A DNA stretch of 64,000 nucleotides from RI-153 sp041391225 (GTDB taxonomy: Bacteria > Chloroflexota > Anaerolineae > Caldilineales > Caldilineaceae): NCBI GenBank assembly GCA_041391225.1, contig JAWKOL010000006.1, forward strand, positions 124,001 to 188,000, written 5' to 3'. The position numbers and the translations under genes were made by a program. This document shows, in pieces, positions 1 to 13,573 of this stretch; position 1 is the stretch's first letter, and every line of letters starts with the position of its first letter. Below the pieces are notes generated by a model. It did not search any database and was not told where the DNA came from. It saw only the letters and a program-made list of their open reading frames with translations.

Positions 1-1
1 G

Positions 2-2734
2 CAGCTTTTCCGCAACGACGGCGCCGGCAACTTCGGTGACGCCGACGGCAGCGGCGCCCGCCGCCCGTCCTTTGCCGTGGACACATCTACCTCGTTTCTG
101 CCCTACGATTTCGCCTGGGGCGACTACGATCAGGACGGCTACCTCGACCTGGCCGCGGCCTATCCGCTGTTGCGCCAGGCGCGCATCTACCGAAATGACG
201 GCGGCAACGGTTTTGAAAAACCTACGATCCTGCGCACGGATCGCTTCCTCACACCCTTCACGTTGGACTGGGGCGACTTCACCGGCGACGGCAAGCTCGA
301 TCTGCTGGTGGGCGATCTTGCTCCCACTGTCTACGCCTTCGACGGCGCAAACTTCGTGCGCCAGGATCTGCTCACCACCGGCGGTATTAGCGGCCAGGTG
401 TGGGGCCTGCGCGGCGTCGACGTGGACCAGGATGGCGATCTCGACATCACCCTCACTAACCGCGACGGCCCCAGCGTGATCTTCACCAACTTTGCCGCCG
501 TGCTTTCGCCGCAACGCCAGATCGTCCCCTCCAACGATGACGTGGCCCGCGCTGCCGCCGAAGACGTGCTTTGGGCCGATCTCAATGGCGACGGCTTCCT
601 GGATCTGCTCTTTGCCGCGGGCGAGAACGAAGTGGCGAGCAAGCGATACCTCAACCAGCAGGGCGCCTTCGATCGCGAAGACGAAGCCACCCTGGGCGGT
701 TTCGGCCCGCACGCCGTGGCCGTAGGTGATGTGGACGGCGACGGCGCGCTGGACATTGCCATCGGCACGGCGCAGAACATCCAGATCTTCTCCGCCGGCA
801 ACCTGGGCGCTGCCGATTGGACATCCGACGCGCTTACGGCGCGCGTCACCGACATGGCGTGGGGCGATTTCGACGACGACAAGGATCTCGATCTGCTGGT
901 GGCCACGGCAGGCGACGGCGTGCTGCTCTACCGCAACAGCGGCGGCGGTGTGGGCCTCGTGGGGCTGTCCACTGCGCCCAGTTGGCGCACGTCGGCGCGT
1001 TTCAACGCCACGTCGGTGGATTGGGCCGACGTCAACGGCGATTTCTACCTCGACTTCGCCGTGGGCGTGGACGGCGGCGCCAATCGTGTCTTCCTCAACC
1101 AACTGATCAAGAACGCCGCGGTGGTGGGCTTCACCCAGGCTAGCTGGACGCCGGGCGTCGCCAACGACGCCACCCGCGATCTGGCCTGGGTGGACTACGA
1201 CGGCGACGGTGATTTTGACCTGAGCGTGGCCAATTTCGCCCAGGCCAACCTGATCTATGACAACGTCACCGCGGGCGGCAACTTTGCGCTGAGCGCGCAG
1301 CCGGTGTGGCGGTCCGCGACCCTGAGCCGCACTACCGCCATCGACTGGGGCGACGTGGACAACGACGGCGATCTCGATCTGGCTGTGGCCAATGTCGGCG
1401 AAGCGGATCAACTTTACGTCAACCGGCAAGGGCAGCTCTCCTGGTTGTGGTCTTCGCCCAGCGTGCAGAACAGCACCGGCGTGGCCTTCGGCGACGTGGA
1501 CAACGACGGCGATCTCGATCTGGCCGTGAGCCAGGGCGGCGATGGTCGCAACGGCTACTACGCCAACACCCTGATCCTGCCCGCGCACCTGGCCGACGAA
1601 TACCCCGACGGCATCCTGCGCCCGATCAACCCGCGCTACGTCAGCATCGCCCGCCCTGGCACAACCAACGACGCCTACGGCATGTCCGCGCCGGAGATCC
1701 TGTCGGGGCCGCTGCTTGGCGTGGTGCCGATTCCCTTCCGCATCTACGATCCCAACGGACTGCGCAATTCGCCCGGCTCCAACGGCGCGGGGACGCCGAT
1801 CCCGCGCAGTGTGTTGCGCTACGAGTACTCGCTCGACGGCGGCGGCTCCTGGCGCGCCGCCACCTCGGCTACGCTGATCACGCCCACCGATCTGATCACC
1901 CCGACGCGTTTGGGTGTGGAGCAGACCTTCCAGTGGAACGCCCAGTCCGACCGCGCCCTCAGCGAGGACGCCCGCTTCCGCGTGCGCCTGGTACAGCCCG
2001 ACGACACCGGCCCGGTGGCTTCGGCATCGGCGGCGGCGGTGAGTCCGCCCTTCCGCGTGCGCGCCACCACCTGCTTGTGGCCCACCAACGTGCGCATCAC
2101 GTCTACGCCGGCCAACCCCGCGGCCAACGAAAAGGTGCGCCTCACCGCCATCATTCAGGCCAGCGGCGTGATCTCGGCGTCGTGGGATCTGGGCGACGGC
2201 AAGGTGATGTCGGGGCAGCGCGTCGATCACGCCTACGTTTACGGTGGTGTCTACAACGTCACCTTGCGCGTGCAGGGCGAATCCTGTCCCGTCACGCGCC
2301 TCCAGGTGGTGACGGGGACCGTGCGTATCGGCGCGGGGATCTCGCCGATCTTCCTGCCGCTGATCGGCGCGCAGCCGACCGCAACCCGCACCACCGTAAC
2401 CGGCACAGACGCCGCCGCGCAGATCCCACGCGCCGAACCCGTCAACGCGCTGGCGATCACCGGCTTCACCGGCGGCTACGACGAGAACGGCGCCCTCACC
2501 CTGCGCTGGGACGATCCCGCCGCGCCCGAAGGCGTGCTGCGCTATCGCATCTACCGCAGCCGCGCGGACGGCAGCTTCGCGCTGCTCAACGAGACGCCCG
2601 CGGATCAGCCCAACTACCACGAGCGCACGCCCGCCTGCGGCCTGGCCTACTTCGTGGCCGCGATGGGGCGTAACGGCGAAGGACCGCCCAGCGCCGCCGC
2701 CTTCTACACCCAACCCTGCGGAGGCGACCAATGA
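2..2734 (+). CDS. FG-GAP/VCBS-repeat secreted protein with PKD and Fn3-like domains (5' partial)
   Basis: The reading frame is open to the window edge and already codes an FG-GAP repeat there, so the gene starts upstream; the GTG at 77 is internal. At least ten Asp-rich Ca-binding-type repeats of the form DxDxDGxLDL are visible up to about residue 510, consistent with an integrin-like beta-propeller. A PKD-like domain (WDLGDG, then HAY and YNVTLRV) follows near residue 690-750, then an IFLPLI stretch with a Thr-rich linker, and an Fn3-like C-terminal domain. The stop overlaps the next gene's ATG (ATGA), so the two are probably co-translated. It is presumably exported and cell-surface or extracellular; the ligand is unknown. 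The signal peptide lies outside the window. Confidence 0.85.
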   Translation, partial: QLFRNDGAGNFGDADGSGARRPSFAVDTSTSFLPYDFAWGDYDQDGYLDLAAAYPLLRQARIYRNDGGNGFEKPTILRTDRFLTPFTLDWGDFTGDGKLDLLVGDLAPTVYAFDGANFVRQDLLTTGGISGQVWGLRGVDVDQDGDLDITLTNRDGPSVIFTNFAAVLSPQRQIVPSNDDVARAAAEDVLWADLNGDGFLDLLFAAGENEVASKRYLNQQGAFDREDEATLGGFGPHAVAVGDVDGDGALDIAIGTAQNIQIFSAGNLGAADWTSDALTARVTDMAWGDFDDDKDLDLLVATAGDGVLLYRNSGGGVGLVGLSTAPSWRTSARFNATSVDWADVNGDFYLDFAVGVDGGANRVFLNQLIKNAAVVGFTQASWTPGVANDATRDLAWVDYDGDGDFDLSVANFAQANLIYDNVTAGGNFALSAQPVWRSATLSRTTAIDWGDVDNDGDLDLAVANVGEADQLYVNRQGQLSWLWSSPSVQNSTGVAFGDVDNDGDLDLAVSQGGDGRNGYYANTLILPAHLADEYPDGILRPINPRYVSIARPGTTNDAYGMSAPEILSGPLLGVVPIPFRIYDPNGLRNSPGSNGAGTPIPRSVLRYEYSLDGGGSWRAATSATLITPTDLITPTRLGVEQTFQWNAQSDRALSEDARFRVRLVQPDDTGPVASASAAAVSPPFRVRATTCLWPTNVRITSTPANPAANEKVRLTAIIQASGVISASWDLGDGKVMSGQRVDHAYVYGGVYNVTLRVQGESCPVTRLQVVTGTVRIGAGISPIFLPLIGAQPTATRTTVTGTDAAAQIPRAEPVNALAITGFTGGYDENGALTLRWDDPAAPEGVLRYRIYRSRADGSFALLNETPADQPNYHERTPACGLAYFVAAMGRNGEGPPSAAAFYTQPCGGDQ

Positions 2735-5700
2735 TCCGGCGATCTGCGCACAGCGTCTCCACTCGTTCCATTCGATATCTATCCTCGTTGATCGCGGTGT
2801 TGTTGGTGCTCTTCTGGCAGGTGATCGCCGCGCCGCCCGTCGCCGCGCAGGACGGCAACCTGATCTGCGGGACGCCGTCTCCGGTGCTGGCAGTGGTGGG
2901 GAATTCGTATAGTGCTGAGCCAGTCCTCAACAACGACGGCAGCCGCATCGTTTTCTGGTCTTCGGCCAATCCCAGCGCCGCCACCAATAACCTTGACGGC
3001 AACATTGAGGTCTTCTCCGTGGGGCTGGATCTGACGCAGCCGTCTCTGAACCCGCAGTTCAGCCAGTTGACCCAATCCTCCGGCAGCATCTTGGGCGGCT
3101 TCAACCTGGCCCCCGATGTCGACAGCGCGGGGCGCTACGTGGCGTTCTTCTCGGATCGCGATCTGGTGACCGGCCAGAACAGCGACGCCAACTTCGAGAT
3201 CTTCCGCCTGGACACCACCACCGGCCAGATGATCCAGGTGACCAAGACGGTGCGCGGCTCCAACCTCTTCCCCTCGATCAGTGCCGACGGGCGGCTGATC
3301 GCCTTTGTCTCCGATGTGGCGCTGGAGGCGGGGGGCAGCGGACTGGCCGAAGCGCAGCGCAACCTCGAAATCTTCATCGCCGATCTCAGCAACCCGGCTG
3401 CCATCACCTTCGATCAGGTGACGTCGACCACGTTGGGCCTGCACAACAACGAAGATCCGGTGCTCAGCGGCGACGGCAGCACGCTGGCCTTCGTCTCCGA
3501 CGTGGACGGCAACTCCGAGATCTATCGCTACGCCGTGGGCAGCAATGCCGCGCCGGTGCTCGTCACCACCACAAGCGCCGGCGCAAGCGCGCATCCTTCG
3601 CTCAGCTTCGACGGCAGCCGCCTCGTCTTCCTCTCGGATCAAGCATTGGAGAGCGGCAAAACTACCGGTGGACTGCCGCAGGTCTTCCTCTACCCCAATC
3701 CGCATACCGGCAGTGGCTTTTACCAGGTGACAACCACCGGCGATCATGGACACCCCGTCATCGACGACGCGGGCAACCGCGTTTCGTACCAGCGCATCAC
3801 CGGCAGCACCGAAGACATCGTCCTCTACGACGTGGCGAACCGGGCTGAGCGGCAGATCACCACCAGCGCGGCGGGGCGCACGCGGCTTAACCCCAGCATC
3901 AGCAGCAACGGCGCGGTGATCGCCTACGAAGACACCGGCGCCATTTTCGTGGTCAACTGCCCGATTGCCGACCTGGCGCTCACCGTCGATCCTGTCCCCG
4001 CGGCCACGGCCGGCCAGACCGTCGGCTACCGCTGGCAGGTGACGAACAATGGCACATCCAGCGCCGCCGGTGTGGACGTGCGCGGCGCTTTCCCTGCCGG
4101 CTTCACGCTGGCAAGTACCGGCGCACCCACGGAGTGCAGCCAGACCGGCGCCGAGATCGCCTGCACGTTGCCGTTGGTGACGGTGGGGCAGACGCGCGTG
4201 CTCACCCTGCCCGTGGATCTGGCGCCCGATCTGCTGGAAGCGGCGTCGATCACGGTGACCGCGCCGGCCAATGTCACCGATCCGGTGCTTGCCAACAACC
4301 AGCAGACCATCACCACCACGGTTGGCGCGTCCGCGGATCTGCAATTGACGCAGCCCACGCCGGTGTCGGTGGCGCCGCTGGTGGGCGAGCCGATCACGTA
4401 CACGCTGCAACTGCGCAACGCCGGGCCGTCGGTGGCGCAATGTGCGTATCACCGACACACTCCCCGCCCAGGTGACCTTCGTCAGCGCGCCCGACTGCTC
4501 GTCCAACAACGGCGACGTCACCTGTGATGTGGCCGCCGCGATGACGCCCGGCAGCGTCCTCACGCGCACCATCGTGGCGCGGGTGACGTCGCTTTCGAGA
4601 CCAGCATCGTCAACGAGGCGGTTGTCGGCTCGTCCACCTTTGATCCGAACTTGCAGAACAACCGCGCCGTGCGCACGGACCGCATCAACACTACCTTTGA
4701 TCTCGCCGTCACCCAGCGCGTCGACCCGCCGGTGCTGCGCTCAGGCGCACCCATCACCATCACCTTTGCCGTGAGCAATCTGGGGCCGTCGCTGGCCTCG
4801 TCGGTGCGGCTCTCGGTGACGCTGCCCTCGTCGTTCAGCGCAGCGGTGGACGGCAACGGGCGTCCGCTTTCTGCGCCACCTACACCTGTACCGCAGGCAT
4901 CGACACGTCGCAGCCATTCACCGTTGGCCTCGCTCGTTGACATTCCAGAACTTCACCATCGACATCCCCGGCCAGGTGGACCGCTTTCAGCGGACCGATC
5001 ACCACCACGGCCGAGGTCTACTCCGCCGACGATCCGCTGGCCGACCGCAACCTGGCCAACAACGACAGCAGCGCCACCTACACCGTGATCCAGGAAGCCG
5101 ATCTCACGGTGGAACCCATCGACGTGCTGGGCGAAGTGGTGGCCGCGTCCATCACCTACGTCATCTCGGCGTGGAACAACGGGCCTTCGGTGGCCAACAA
5201 CACCGTCTTCACCTTCTCGATTGAACCGGGCGTCACCCTTTCGGGGCTGGACGTGAACCAGGGGACGTGCAGCGGCGTGCCGCTGGTGACCTGCGTCCTC
5301 GACGTTTTGCTGCCCAGCCAGCGCGCCGTGGTGACAGCCACCGGCAGCCTGGACCCAGCCCTCACCGGCGTCGTCACCGCCACTGCCGCTGTCCGCTCCG
5401 ACACCACCGATCTGACGCCCGTCTTCGATGACCGCACGCGCGTGGACACCGTGATCACCCGCGCCAAGTTGACGCTGCGCAACCAGCCCGCTTCGTCGCA
5501 GGCCGTCTCCGGCCAGGACAACGTGCTCTTCAACCTTGTGGTGAACAACCTCGGCCCGTCGCTGGCGCGCGCCGTGGTGATCACCAACGTGCTGCCCATT
5601 TCCACCACCGCCAACCAGATCACCGCGCCCAACGGCGTGTCGTGTGGCCCTCTAGCGCGTACCATCGTCTGTGACGTGGGCGACCTGAACGCGGGCGCGC

Positions 5701-8700
5701 CGATCACCGTTTCTGTGCGCGCCGCTGTCAACGCCGACGCCGTGGGTACGCTTGTCAACCGCGCCTCGGTGGCATCGGCCGTCACCGCGCAGCTCGACGT
5801 GGACAGCGCGCCGGTGACCACGATCCAGCGCGCCGATCTGCGTGTGGCGAAGACCGCGGCGGTGGCCGACGTCAACAACAACGCCGCCATCGACGTGGGC
5901 GAGCGCATCACCTACACTGTGGTGGTGACCAACGCCGGCCCCAGCAACGCAAGCGGCGTGGTGATCAGTGATCGCGTGCCGTCGCTGTTGGGATCCGTGG
6001 TGGTGCTGCCCAGCCAGGGTAGCTTCGCCGTTGACCTGTGGACGGTGGGATCGCTGGCCGCGGGTAAGCACACCACGCTCACCGTGTCCGCGCTGCTCGG
6101 TGACGCCACATCGGGGCAGACGATCACCAATACCGCGCTGATCCAGGCCGCCGACCAGACCGATCCCGTGACCAACAACAACAGCGCCGCCGTCATCTTC
6201 GCCGTGTCGCCCGCCGCCGATCTGGCCGTGGCGATGACGGTTTCCGCCGCCGCGCCGCAGGTGTTGGACACGATCACCTACTACATCACCGCCACCAACA
6301 ACGGCCCCGAAGACGCAACCGGCGTGTCCGTCACCGATGTGCTGCCCTTCGCGTTGACCTACCTGAGCCACAGCCCCGGCGCGTCGGCCTACGATGACGT
6401 CAGCGGTATCTGGCAGATCGGCGATCTGGGCGTGGGGCAGCAGCGTAGTCTCAGCATCACCGCCCGCGTGGTGGGATCGGGCAACGTGGTCAACAGCGCC
6501 GCAGTGACAGGCACACTCATCGATCCCAACGCGGCCAACGACACGGCGGCGGCGCCCATCGTGGTGGGCCAGGCCGCCGATCTGCGCCTGAGCCAGAGCT
6601 TCAGCGACAACACGCCCAACGTCGACGACGACCTCGTCATCGTTGTCACGCTGAGCAACGACGGCCCCGATACGGCGACCGGCGTGGTGATCAGCTACCC
6701 GGTGCCGCCGCTGCTGGCCGGCGCCGCCGTCAGCCCGCAAGGTTCGGCGGTCTACACCGCCACCAGCGGTTTGTGGACGATCCCCTCGCTGGCTTCGGGC
6801 GCGTCCACCACGCTCACCGTGCGCCGCACGCTGGACCGATCCGGATCGTTCAGCAGCGTAGCCGAAGTGCTGTCCAGCAACCTCTTCGATCCCGATTCCA
6901 CGCCAGGCAACGGCACCGGCAACGGCGAAGACGACGAGACGCGCGTCAGCGTCACCGTGCCGCCTGCCGCTGATGTGGCTGTTACCAAATCGGCCAACGC
7001 CGGCCCGTTCAAAGAAGGCGACACCGTCTCGTACACCCTGCTGGCGCGCAACAACGGCCCCGACACCGCCACCAACGTGGTGATCACCGATACCCTGCCC
7101 ATCACCCTGCTCACCGTGTTGCAGCCCACGATCTCCATCGCCGGCGACGATCTCGCGGACAGTTCGTTCGTCTTCTACGAGACGGCGCAGCCCGGCATCA
7201 TCACTGGCACGCTGGTGTGGAACGTGGGGACGATGCCCAACGCCGACACCGAGACGCTCTTCCTCTCGTTGACGGTGCAACCCAACACCGCGGGCCGCAC
7301 CATCACCGACGGCACCGACGGCTTGCAGGCCGATCAGTACGACTGGAACCCGGCCAACAACCTCAGCGCCCTGGTGCCGATTGTGATCGACGGCGCCGAC
7401 CTCAACGTCACCAAAGACGTGAGCAACGACCGCCCCAACGTGAACGAAACGTTGATCTACACGCTCACCGTCACCAACAACGGCCCCACCGACACCACCA
7501 ACGTGCGCGTGGTGGATCAACTGCCCGCGAGCCTCACCTACGTGGGCAACACCGTCAACGCCGGCGGCAACTACGACAATCTTACCGGCCTGTGGACCGT
7601 CCCCGCGCTGGCTGCGCAACAGACGGCGACGCTGCTGCTCACCACCACCGTGGACGCCGGGCTGACGGAGCAGGTGATCACCAACACCGTCACCTCCGCT
7701 GTCTCCGACGTGGCCGACGGCGATCAGAGCAACAACACGCCCAGCGCGGTGATCAGCGTGCAGCGCGCCGACCTGCGCGTCTCCATCCAGCCGCAGAACC
7801 TCACCCCGTACGAAGGACAGATCACCACCTTCTTCATCGTGGTGGAAAACACGGGGCCGGATGTGGCCACCAGCGTCGTGCTCACCCACGCGCTGCCCAT
7901 TTCGCTGACCAACCGCGGCGGCGCGCCCACCCAGGGAACCTACACCCTGGCGCAGAATCGCTGGAACGTCGGCGAACTGGCCGTGGGATCAAGCGCTCGC
8001 CTCAGCTTCTTCGCCGAACCTATCGCGAGCAGCGGTGGACAGACCATCGCGCTCACCGTGGCCGACCTGACGCTGGAACAGGAAGATCCCACGCCCACGG
8101 TCACCGCGCAGGGGGTGATCACCGTGCTCGGCTCCGATCTGCGCATCCCGCAGATCACCATCAGCGACAGCACGCCCGCCACCGGTAACCAGGTCCGCTA
8201 CACCGCCACGGTGGAGAACCTGGGGCCGTCGGCCAACAGCAACGTGATCCTCACGCAGACTGTCCCCGCGGGGACCACGTTCGTGGCGGCGGAGCCGGGC
8301 GCTACGGTCGTCGGCGGTGACGTGGCGTGGCGGCTCAGCCTGGCCGCTGGCGCATCGGCCACCCGCTACATGACCGTCACCATCAACTCTACCGCGGGGG
8401 CCAGCGTCGTGGCGTCCGCAGTGACGGCGTCGGGGCTGATCACCACACCCGACAACCTGCCGCTCAACAACAGCAACAGCCTCACCGTCACCGTGAACCA
8501 GCCGCCGCTGATCACGCTGTCCGCGCTGCCTACCGTGGCCGAAGGCAGCATCTTCAACGTCAACGGCATCTTCACCGACACCGACAGCCCGTCGATCCAG
8601 ACGGCGCAGGTGAACTATGGCGACGGCAGCGGCGTGCAGACGTTGACGATCAACCAGACGCCCAGCACAGGCAGCGTCACCGGCAACTTCACGCTCAATC

Positions 8701-11700
8701 ACCGCTACGCCGACGGCGGCGTCTACACCATCACTGTGACGCTTACCGACAGCGACAGCAACACCGGCACGCTCACCCAGCCGGTGACGATTCAGAACGC
8801 CGCGCCCGCGGTGACAGCCCGCGCCGACATCACCAGCGGCGTGGTCGAGGGGACCAACTACACCGCCAACAACATCGTCACCTTCACCGACGCGGGGTAC
8901 AGCGCGCTCTCCACCACCGAGACTTTCACCTACAGCATCAACTGGGGCGACGGCTCAACCTTGGTCACCGGCGCAGTGACCGGCGTGGTCAACGGATCGG
9001 CGGGGGTGGCCACCAGCGGAGCGGTGAACGCTGCCCACACCTACGCTGACAACGGTGTCTACGCCGTCACCGTCACCATCTTCGACGACGACGGCGGCAG
9101 CAACGCCGACAGCCTGAACATCACCGTGGCCAACGCTCCCCGGTGGTAACAGCCACCACCAACCGCAGCGTCAACGAGGCGTCGCAGCTTTCCATTACCG
9201 ACATCGCCACGTTCAACGACGCCGCCTGGACCGACGCCACGCTGGGCGCAAGCGAAACCTTCACCTACAGCATCGACTGGGGTGACGGCTCCCGCTGTCC
9301 ACAGGGACGGCAACCATCGACGCCAACGGCAGCCTCGGTGTCGCCACGCAGGGATCGCTGAACGGCGCGCACGTCTACGCCGACGACGACGACAGCCCGT
9401 ACACCGTCACCATCACTGTGTACGACGACGACGGCGGCAGCGGATCAGGCACGCTCCAGGTGACGGTGAACAACGTCAACCCGATCACAGCCATCGCCGC
9501 CAACCAGGCCATCACCGAGGGCCTGCCGCTGACGATCCCCAACGTGATCAGCTTCAGCGATCCCGGCTACACCGCGCTGAGCACCAGCGAGACCTTCACC
9601 TACAGCATCGATCTCGGCGACGGCTCCCCGGCGGTGACCGGCGCGGTTGCTCTGGGTGACGTGACCAACGGCGCCTTTGGCTCACCCCACTCGGCGCTTT
9701 CGACGTGACGCTGACCTACGGCAACGATGACGACGGTCGCCCCTTCACCACTACCGTCACCCTCTTCGACGACAACGGCGGCAGCGCCTCGGGGACGTTC
9801 CGTGTGGCCGTGGCCAACACCAACCCCACCGTGGATCTCACCGGCCCTGGCGCTGTCAACGAGAACCCGACGTTGGCCCGCACCTACAACTTCACCGTCA
9901 CCGACACCGGCATCGGCAGCGAGGTCTATTCCATCGTGGGAAGCCCGAGCTGTGGCGCAGGCACGTTGACCGGCACACCGACCATCGATTCCAACACCGG
10001 CATCGGCAACTTCCAGTGCATCTTCCCCGACGGGCCGAGCAACACATCGGTGAATGTTGAAGTCAGCGACGGTACAGTATCCGATACCACGGCCCTGCCC
10101 GTGACGGTGAGCAACCTCAATCCCGTGGCAGTCAACGACACCGACACCACCGACGAGGACACGCCCGTCGTGGTGGACGTGCTGGGCAACGACAGCGACG
10201 TCCCCGCGGACACGGTGACGATTGGATCGGCGAGTACACCGGCAGTGGGGCAGGTCACCGTGGCGGCGAACAACCTCCAGCCTTACCTACGATCCCAACG
10301 GCGCGCTGGAAGCCCGGCCGCAGGTGACAGCCAGGATGTCACCTTCACCTACAGCGCCGTGGACGAAGACGGCGGCAGCGCCACCGGCACGGTCACCGTC
10401 ACCGTGTCGGGTGTCAACGATGCGCCGGTGCTGGGCGGCGCGGTGATCACCACCGACCTCAACGACACCGCCGGCGCGCAGGCCATCTTCGGCGGCGTCA
10501 CCGTGGCCGATGTTGACACTGCCGACACGATGACGCTGACCATCCAGCTTTCAACGTCGGCAGGGACGATCAGCGGCGGCGGCTTCGCCTTGGTGAGTAG
10601 TGGCCTCTACCGTGCGACCGGCCTCAGCGCTGCCGCGGCCAACACCGCGCTGGACAATGCCGTCTTCACCCCCGCCAACAACACCGGTCCCAACGGCACT
10701 TTCAGCACCACATTCACGGTGACAGCCACCGACAGCCAGGCCGCGGTCGACAACTTCACCAGCGCCGCGTTGACAATCCCGCGGATCAACGGCGCCGACG
10801 CTGAGCGGCGCAGTGGACACCACCGGCGTGAACGACAACATCGGCGCGACCGCCATCTTCAGCAACGTGACCGTGGCCGATGTCGACAGCGGCGAGACCG
10901 TCAGCTTGCAGCTTCAGATCTCCAACGCCGCGGCAGGCACGATCAGCGGCGGCGGCTTCACCGATCAGGGCGGCGGCCTCTACCAGGTGACGGGCTTGAG
11001 CGTCGCCAACGTCAACACCGCCCTGGACAACGTCACCTTCACGCCCGCCAACAACACGGCCACATCCGGCTCATTCAGCACCACCTTCACGGTGACGGTG
11101 ACCGACAGCCAGACCGCGTCCGCTTCGTCTCACCAGCGCCGCGTGACCGTCACCATCGTCAACGACGCGCCGGTGATCAACGATCTGGCCGGCGACACCC
11201 TGAGCTACGACGAGGGCGACGCCGCCACCGTCATCGATCGGGGGACGGGCGCAACCGTGGTCGACGGCGACGCCGCCGACTTCGACACCGGCACGCTCAC
11301 CGTCTCATTCACCGCGGCAGCAACAGCGCCGAGGATGTCCTTTCGATCCGCAACCAGGGCAGCGGCGCAGGGCTGATCGGCGCATTACGCGAAGGTGTGA
11401 GTTACGACGGCGCCAACATCGGCACGTATACCGGCGGCAGCGGCGGCAACGCTGGTAGTGACGTTGAACAGCAACGCCACGCCCACCGCGCCGGCGTTGG
11501 TGCGCAACATCACCTTCCAAAACACCAACAGCACCAACCCCACCGGCGGCGACCGCACCGTCCGCTTTGTGCTGACCGACGGCGACGGCGGCGCCACCAG
11601 CGCCAACGTCGACGCCACGGTGACGGTGAACCCGATCAACAGTACACCGTCGTTAACCGGGCTGAACTCGGTGACCTTCCAAGAGAACACCGTCAATGCC

Positions 11701-13464
11701 GCGCCGCAGGTGATCGACAGCAACGTCTCGTTCAACGACGCCGACGGCTCCGACTTCAACGGCGGCAGTGTGCGGGCCTTCTTCTTCTCCGGCGGCGCAG
11801 CGCAGGATCAACTGGGCGTGCGTAGCGTGGGCACCAATCCGGCGAAATCAGCGTCAGTGGCAGCACCGTGAGCTACGGCGGCGTCGCCATCGGTACGATC
11901 AACGCAACCAGCAACGGCGTCGACGGCGTGGATCTGTTGATCAACCTCAACGCCAATTCCAACGCGGCTGCGGTGGAAATCCTGATCGAGAACCTCACTT
12001 ACGCCAATACATCGGACGCGCCGAACAGCAGCCGTCAACTGCGCATCGTGGTGGACGACGGCGACGGCGGCACGAGTCCGGTGGCGGCGGCGACTATCAC
12101 CGTCACCGCGCAGAACGACGTACCCGTGATCAGCAACCTGGCCGGCGACACGCTCTCTTACACCGAGGGCGACAGCGACACCGTCATCGAGCAGGGGGCC
12201 GATGTCTCGGTTACCGATCCGGACTCGGCCAACTTCGACACAGGCACGTTGACCATCTCGTTTGTCGGCGTGATCCCAGCGCCGACGAGCGGGTCGACGT
12301 CATCACGATTGGGCAGATCGAGCTAAACGGCGTCAACGTGCGCTACAACGGCACGACGATCGGCACGTCGCCGGACTTCGGCACCCCGGTCAACCCGATG
12401 GTGATCACGTTCAACAACAACGCCACCGCCGCGGGTGTGGAACGCACTGCTACAAGCCATCACCTACTGGCACCCGAACGACGTCAACCCCGCCGGGTAA
12501 CCGCACCGTGCACGCCTCCTCACCGACGGTGACGGCGGCACTAGCGCCAACGTCGACACCACGGTGACGGTGATCGCGGTCAACAACGCCGACGCTTTCA
12601 GGGCTCCCGCTGACACCGCTGCTCTTCCTGGAGAATGTCATTAATGTCACCCCGGCGTGATCGACAGCGATGTCACCTTCAACGATGTCGATTCCCAACT
12701 GACACCGGCGGCGTCTCGGTGACCTGCACAACGGGCGGCGGCGCCGGATCTCGGCGTGCGCAACGAGGGCGGCGGCGCCGGACAGATTGGTGTCAGCGGC
12801 AATACGGTGAACTACGCCAGCACGCAGATCGGCGCGATCAACGCCACAGATGACGGCGTCGACGGAGCGTCGCTGGTCATCGACCTCAATGCAAGCGCCA
12901 CCATCGCCGCCATGGATGCTGATCCAGAATCTCACCTACGCCAACACGTCCGACACGCCCACAAGCCGCACGATCAGATCGTGGTCGACGACGGCGATGG
13001 CGGCACGAGTTCGCCGGACAGTGTGGTCATCGATGTCAGCGCTCAGAACGGCCTTTGCCGACGCTCACCACCAACATCACGCTGACCGTTGCTTCGTCTT
13101 CGTCGAGCAACGTGATCGGCAGCATGCAATCTGTCGGTCACCGATGCAGACAATACGGCGGCGCAGGTGACGTTCACGCTCGTCACCACGCCGGCGCGGG
13201 GATCTCTCACTGGGCGCGGCCCTGCTTGCACCGAGCGACACCTTCACGCAAGCGGATATCGACAGCAACCAGCTCGCCTATTCCCACACAGCCGCGGACT
13301 CAAACGACGATGCCTTCCAGTTCACCGTCAGCGACGGCGCGGGCGGCGCCATCGGCAACACCACCTTCTCGATCCAGGTGGATGGCGTGGAAACGTTGAG
13401 CGTCCCCATCGAAACGGACCCGCCGGCGCGGATCTACCTGCCCGGTCTCCGGCACGGTACCTGA
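2731..13464 (+). CDS. giant secreted repeat protein: TolB-like propeller, DUF11 repeats, PKD and cadherin-like repeats (many frameshifts)
   Basis: The ATG at 2731 overlaps the upstream stop and has a GGAGG ribosome site at 2720-2724. A hydrophobic signal segment (about residues 14-40) is followed by PD40/TolB-type propeller repeats (about 45-410), about ten DUF11 repeats (NNGPS..A..V.ITDTLP), PKD-like repeats (YGDGS), a VNDTDTTDEDTPVVVDVLGND module, several NDAPVI-type cadherin-like repeats and a CSPG-like repeat. It ends IYLPGLRHGT. The intact protein would be about 3,570 aa. Reading it needs at least fifteen frame changes, for example near 4440, 4585, 4870, 4938, 4995, 9140, 9295, 9690, 10280, 10315, 10795, 11330, 11450, 11855 and 12280, and more up to 13300. 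Protein-like sequence resumes after each, so I treat it as one gene with consensus errors. Likely role: adhesin or cell-wall/matrix protein. Confidence 0.75.
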
Positions 13465-13465
13465 T

Positions 13466-13500
13466 TGCAGGTATGCATACTTGCCACCTGTATACCTGCA
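13466..13500. repeat. 9-bp inverted repeat after the giant gene
   Basis: TGCAGGTAT (13466-13474) and ATACCTGCA (13492-13500) are perfect complements around a 17-nt loop, starting 2 nt after the stop. There is no T-tract, so it is either a weak transcription end, an mRNA-stabilising hairpin or an operator for the downstream promoter. Confidence 0.6.
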
Positions 13501-13517
13501 AACCCGCCCACCTGCGG

Positions 13518-13523
13518 TATAAT
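13518..13523 (+). promoter_or_regulatory. -10 element TATAAT upstream of the TrkA-type gene
   Basis: A consensus TATAAT lies 51 nt upstream of the ATG at 13574. No good -35 is visible at 17-nt spacing. The expected start near 13530 gives a short leader carrying an AAGGA site. Confidence 0.5.
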
Positions 13524-13573
13524 CCATAGTCTGATTGTGTTCAATGCTGCCTGCTACACAAGGACCTGACGTT

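Noticed and set aside
5652..7889. A 745-codon open frame on the minus strand across the giant gene
   Set aside because: It is low-complexity Gly/Arg/Val/His and antisense to clear DUF11 repeats; it arises from the repeat codon pattern of the sense gene.
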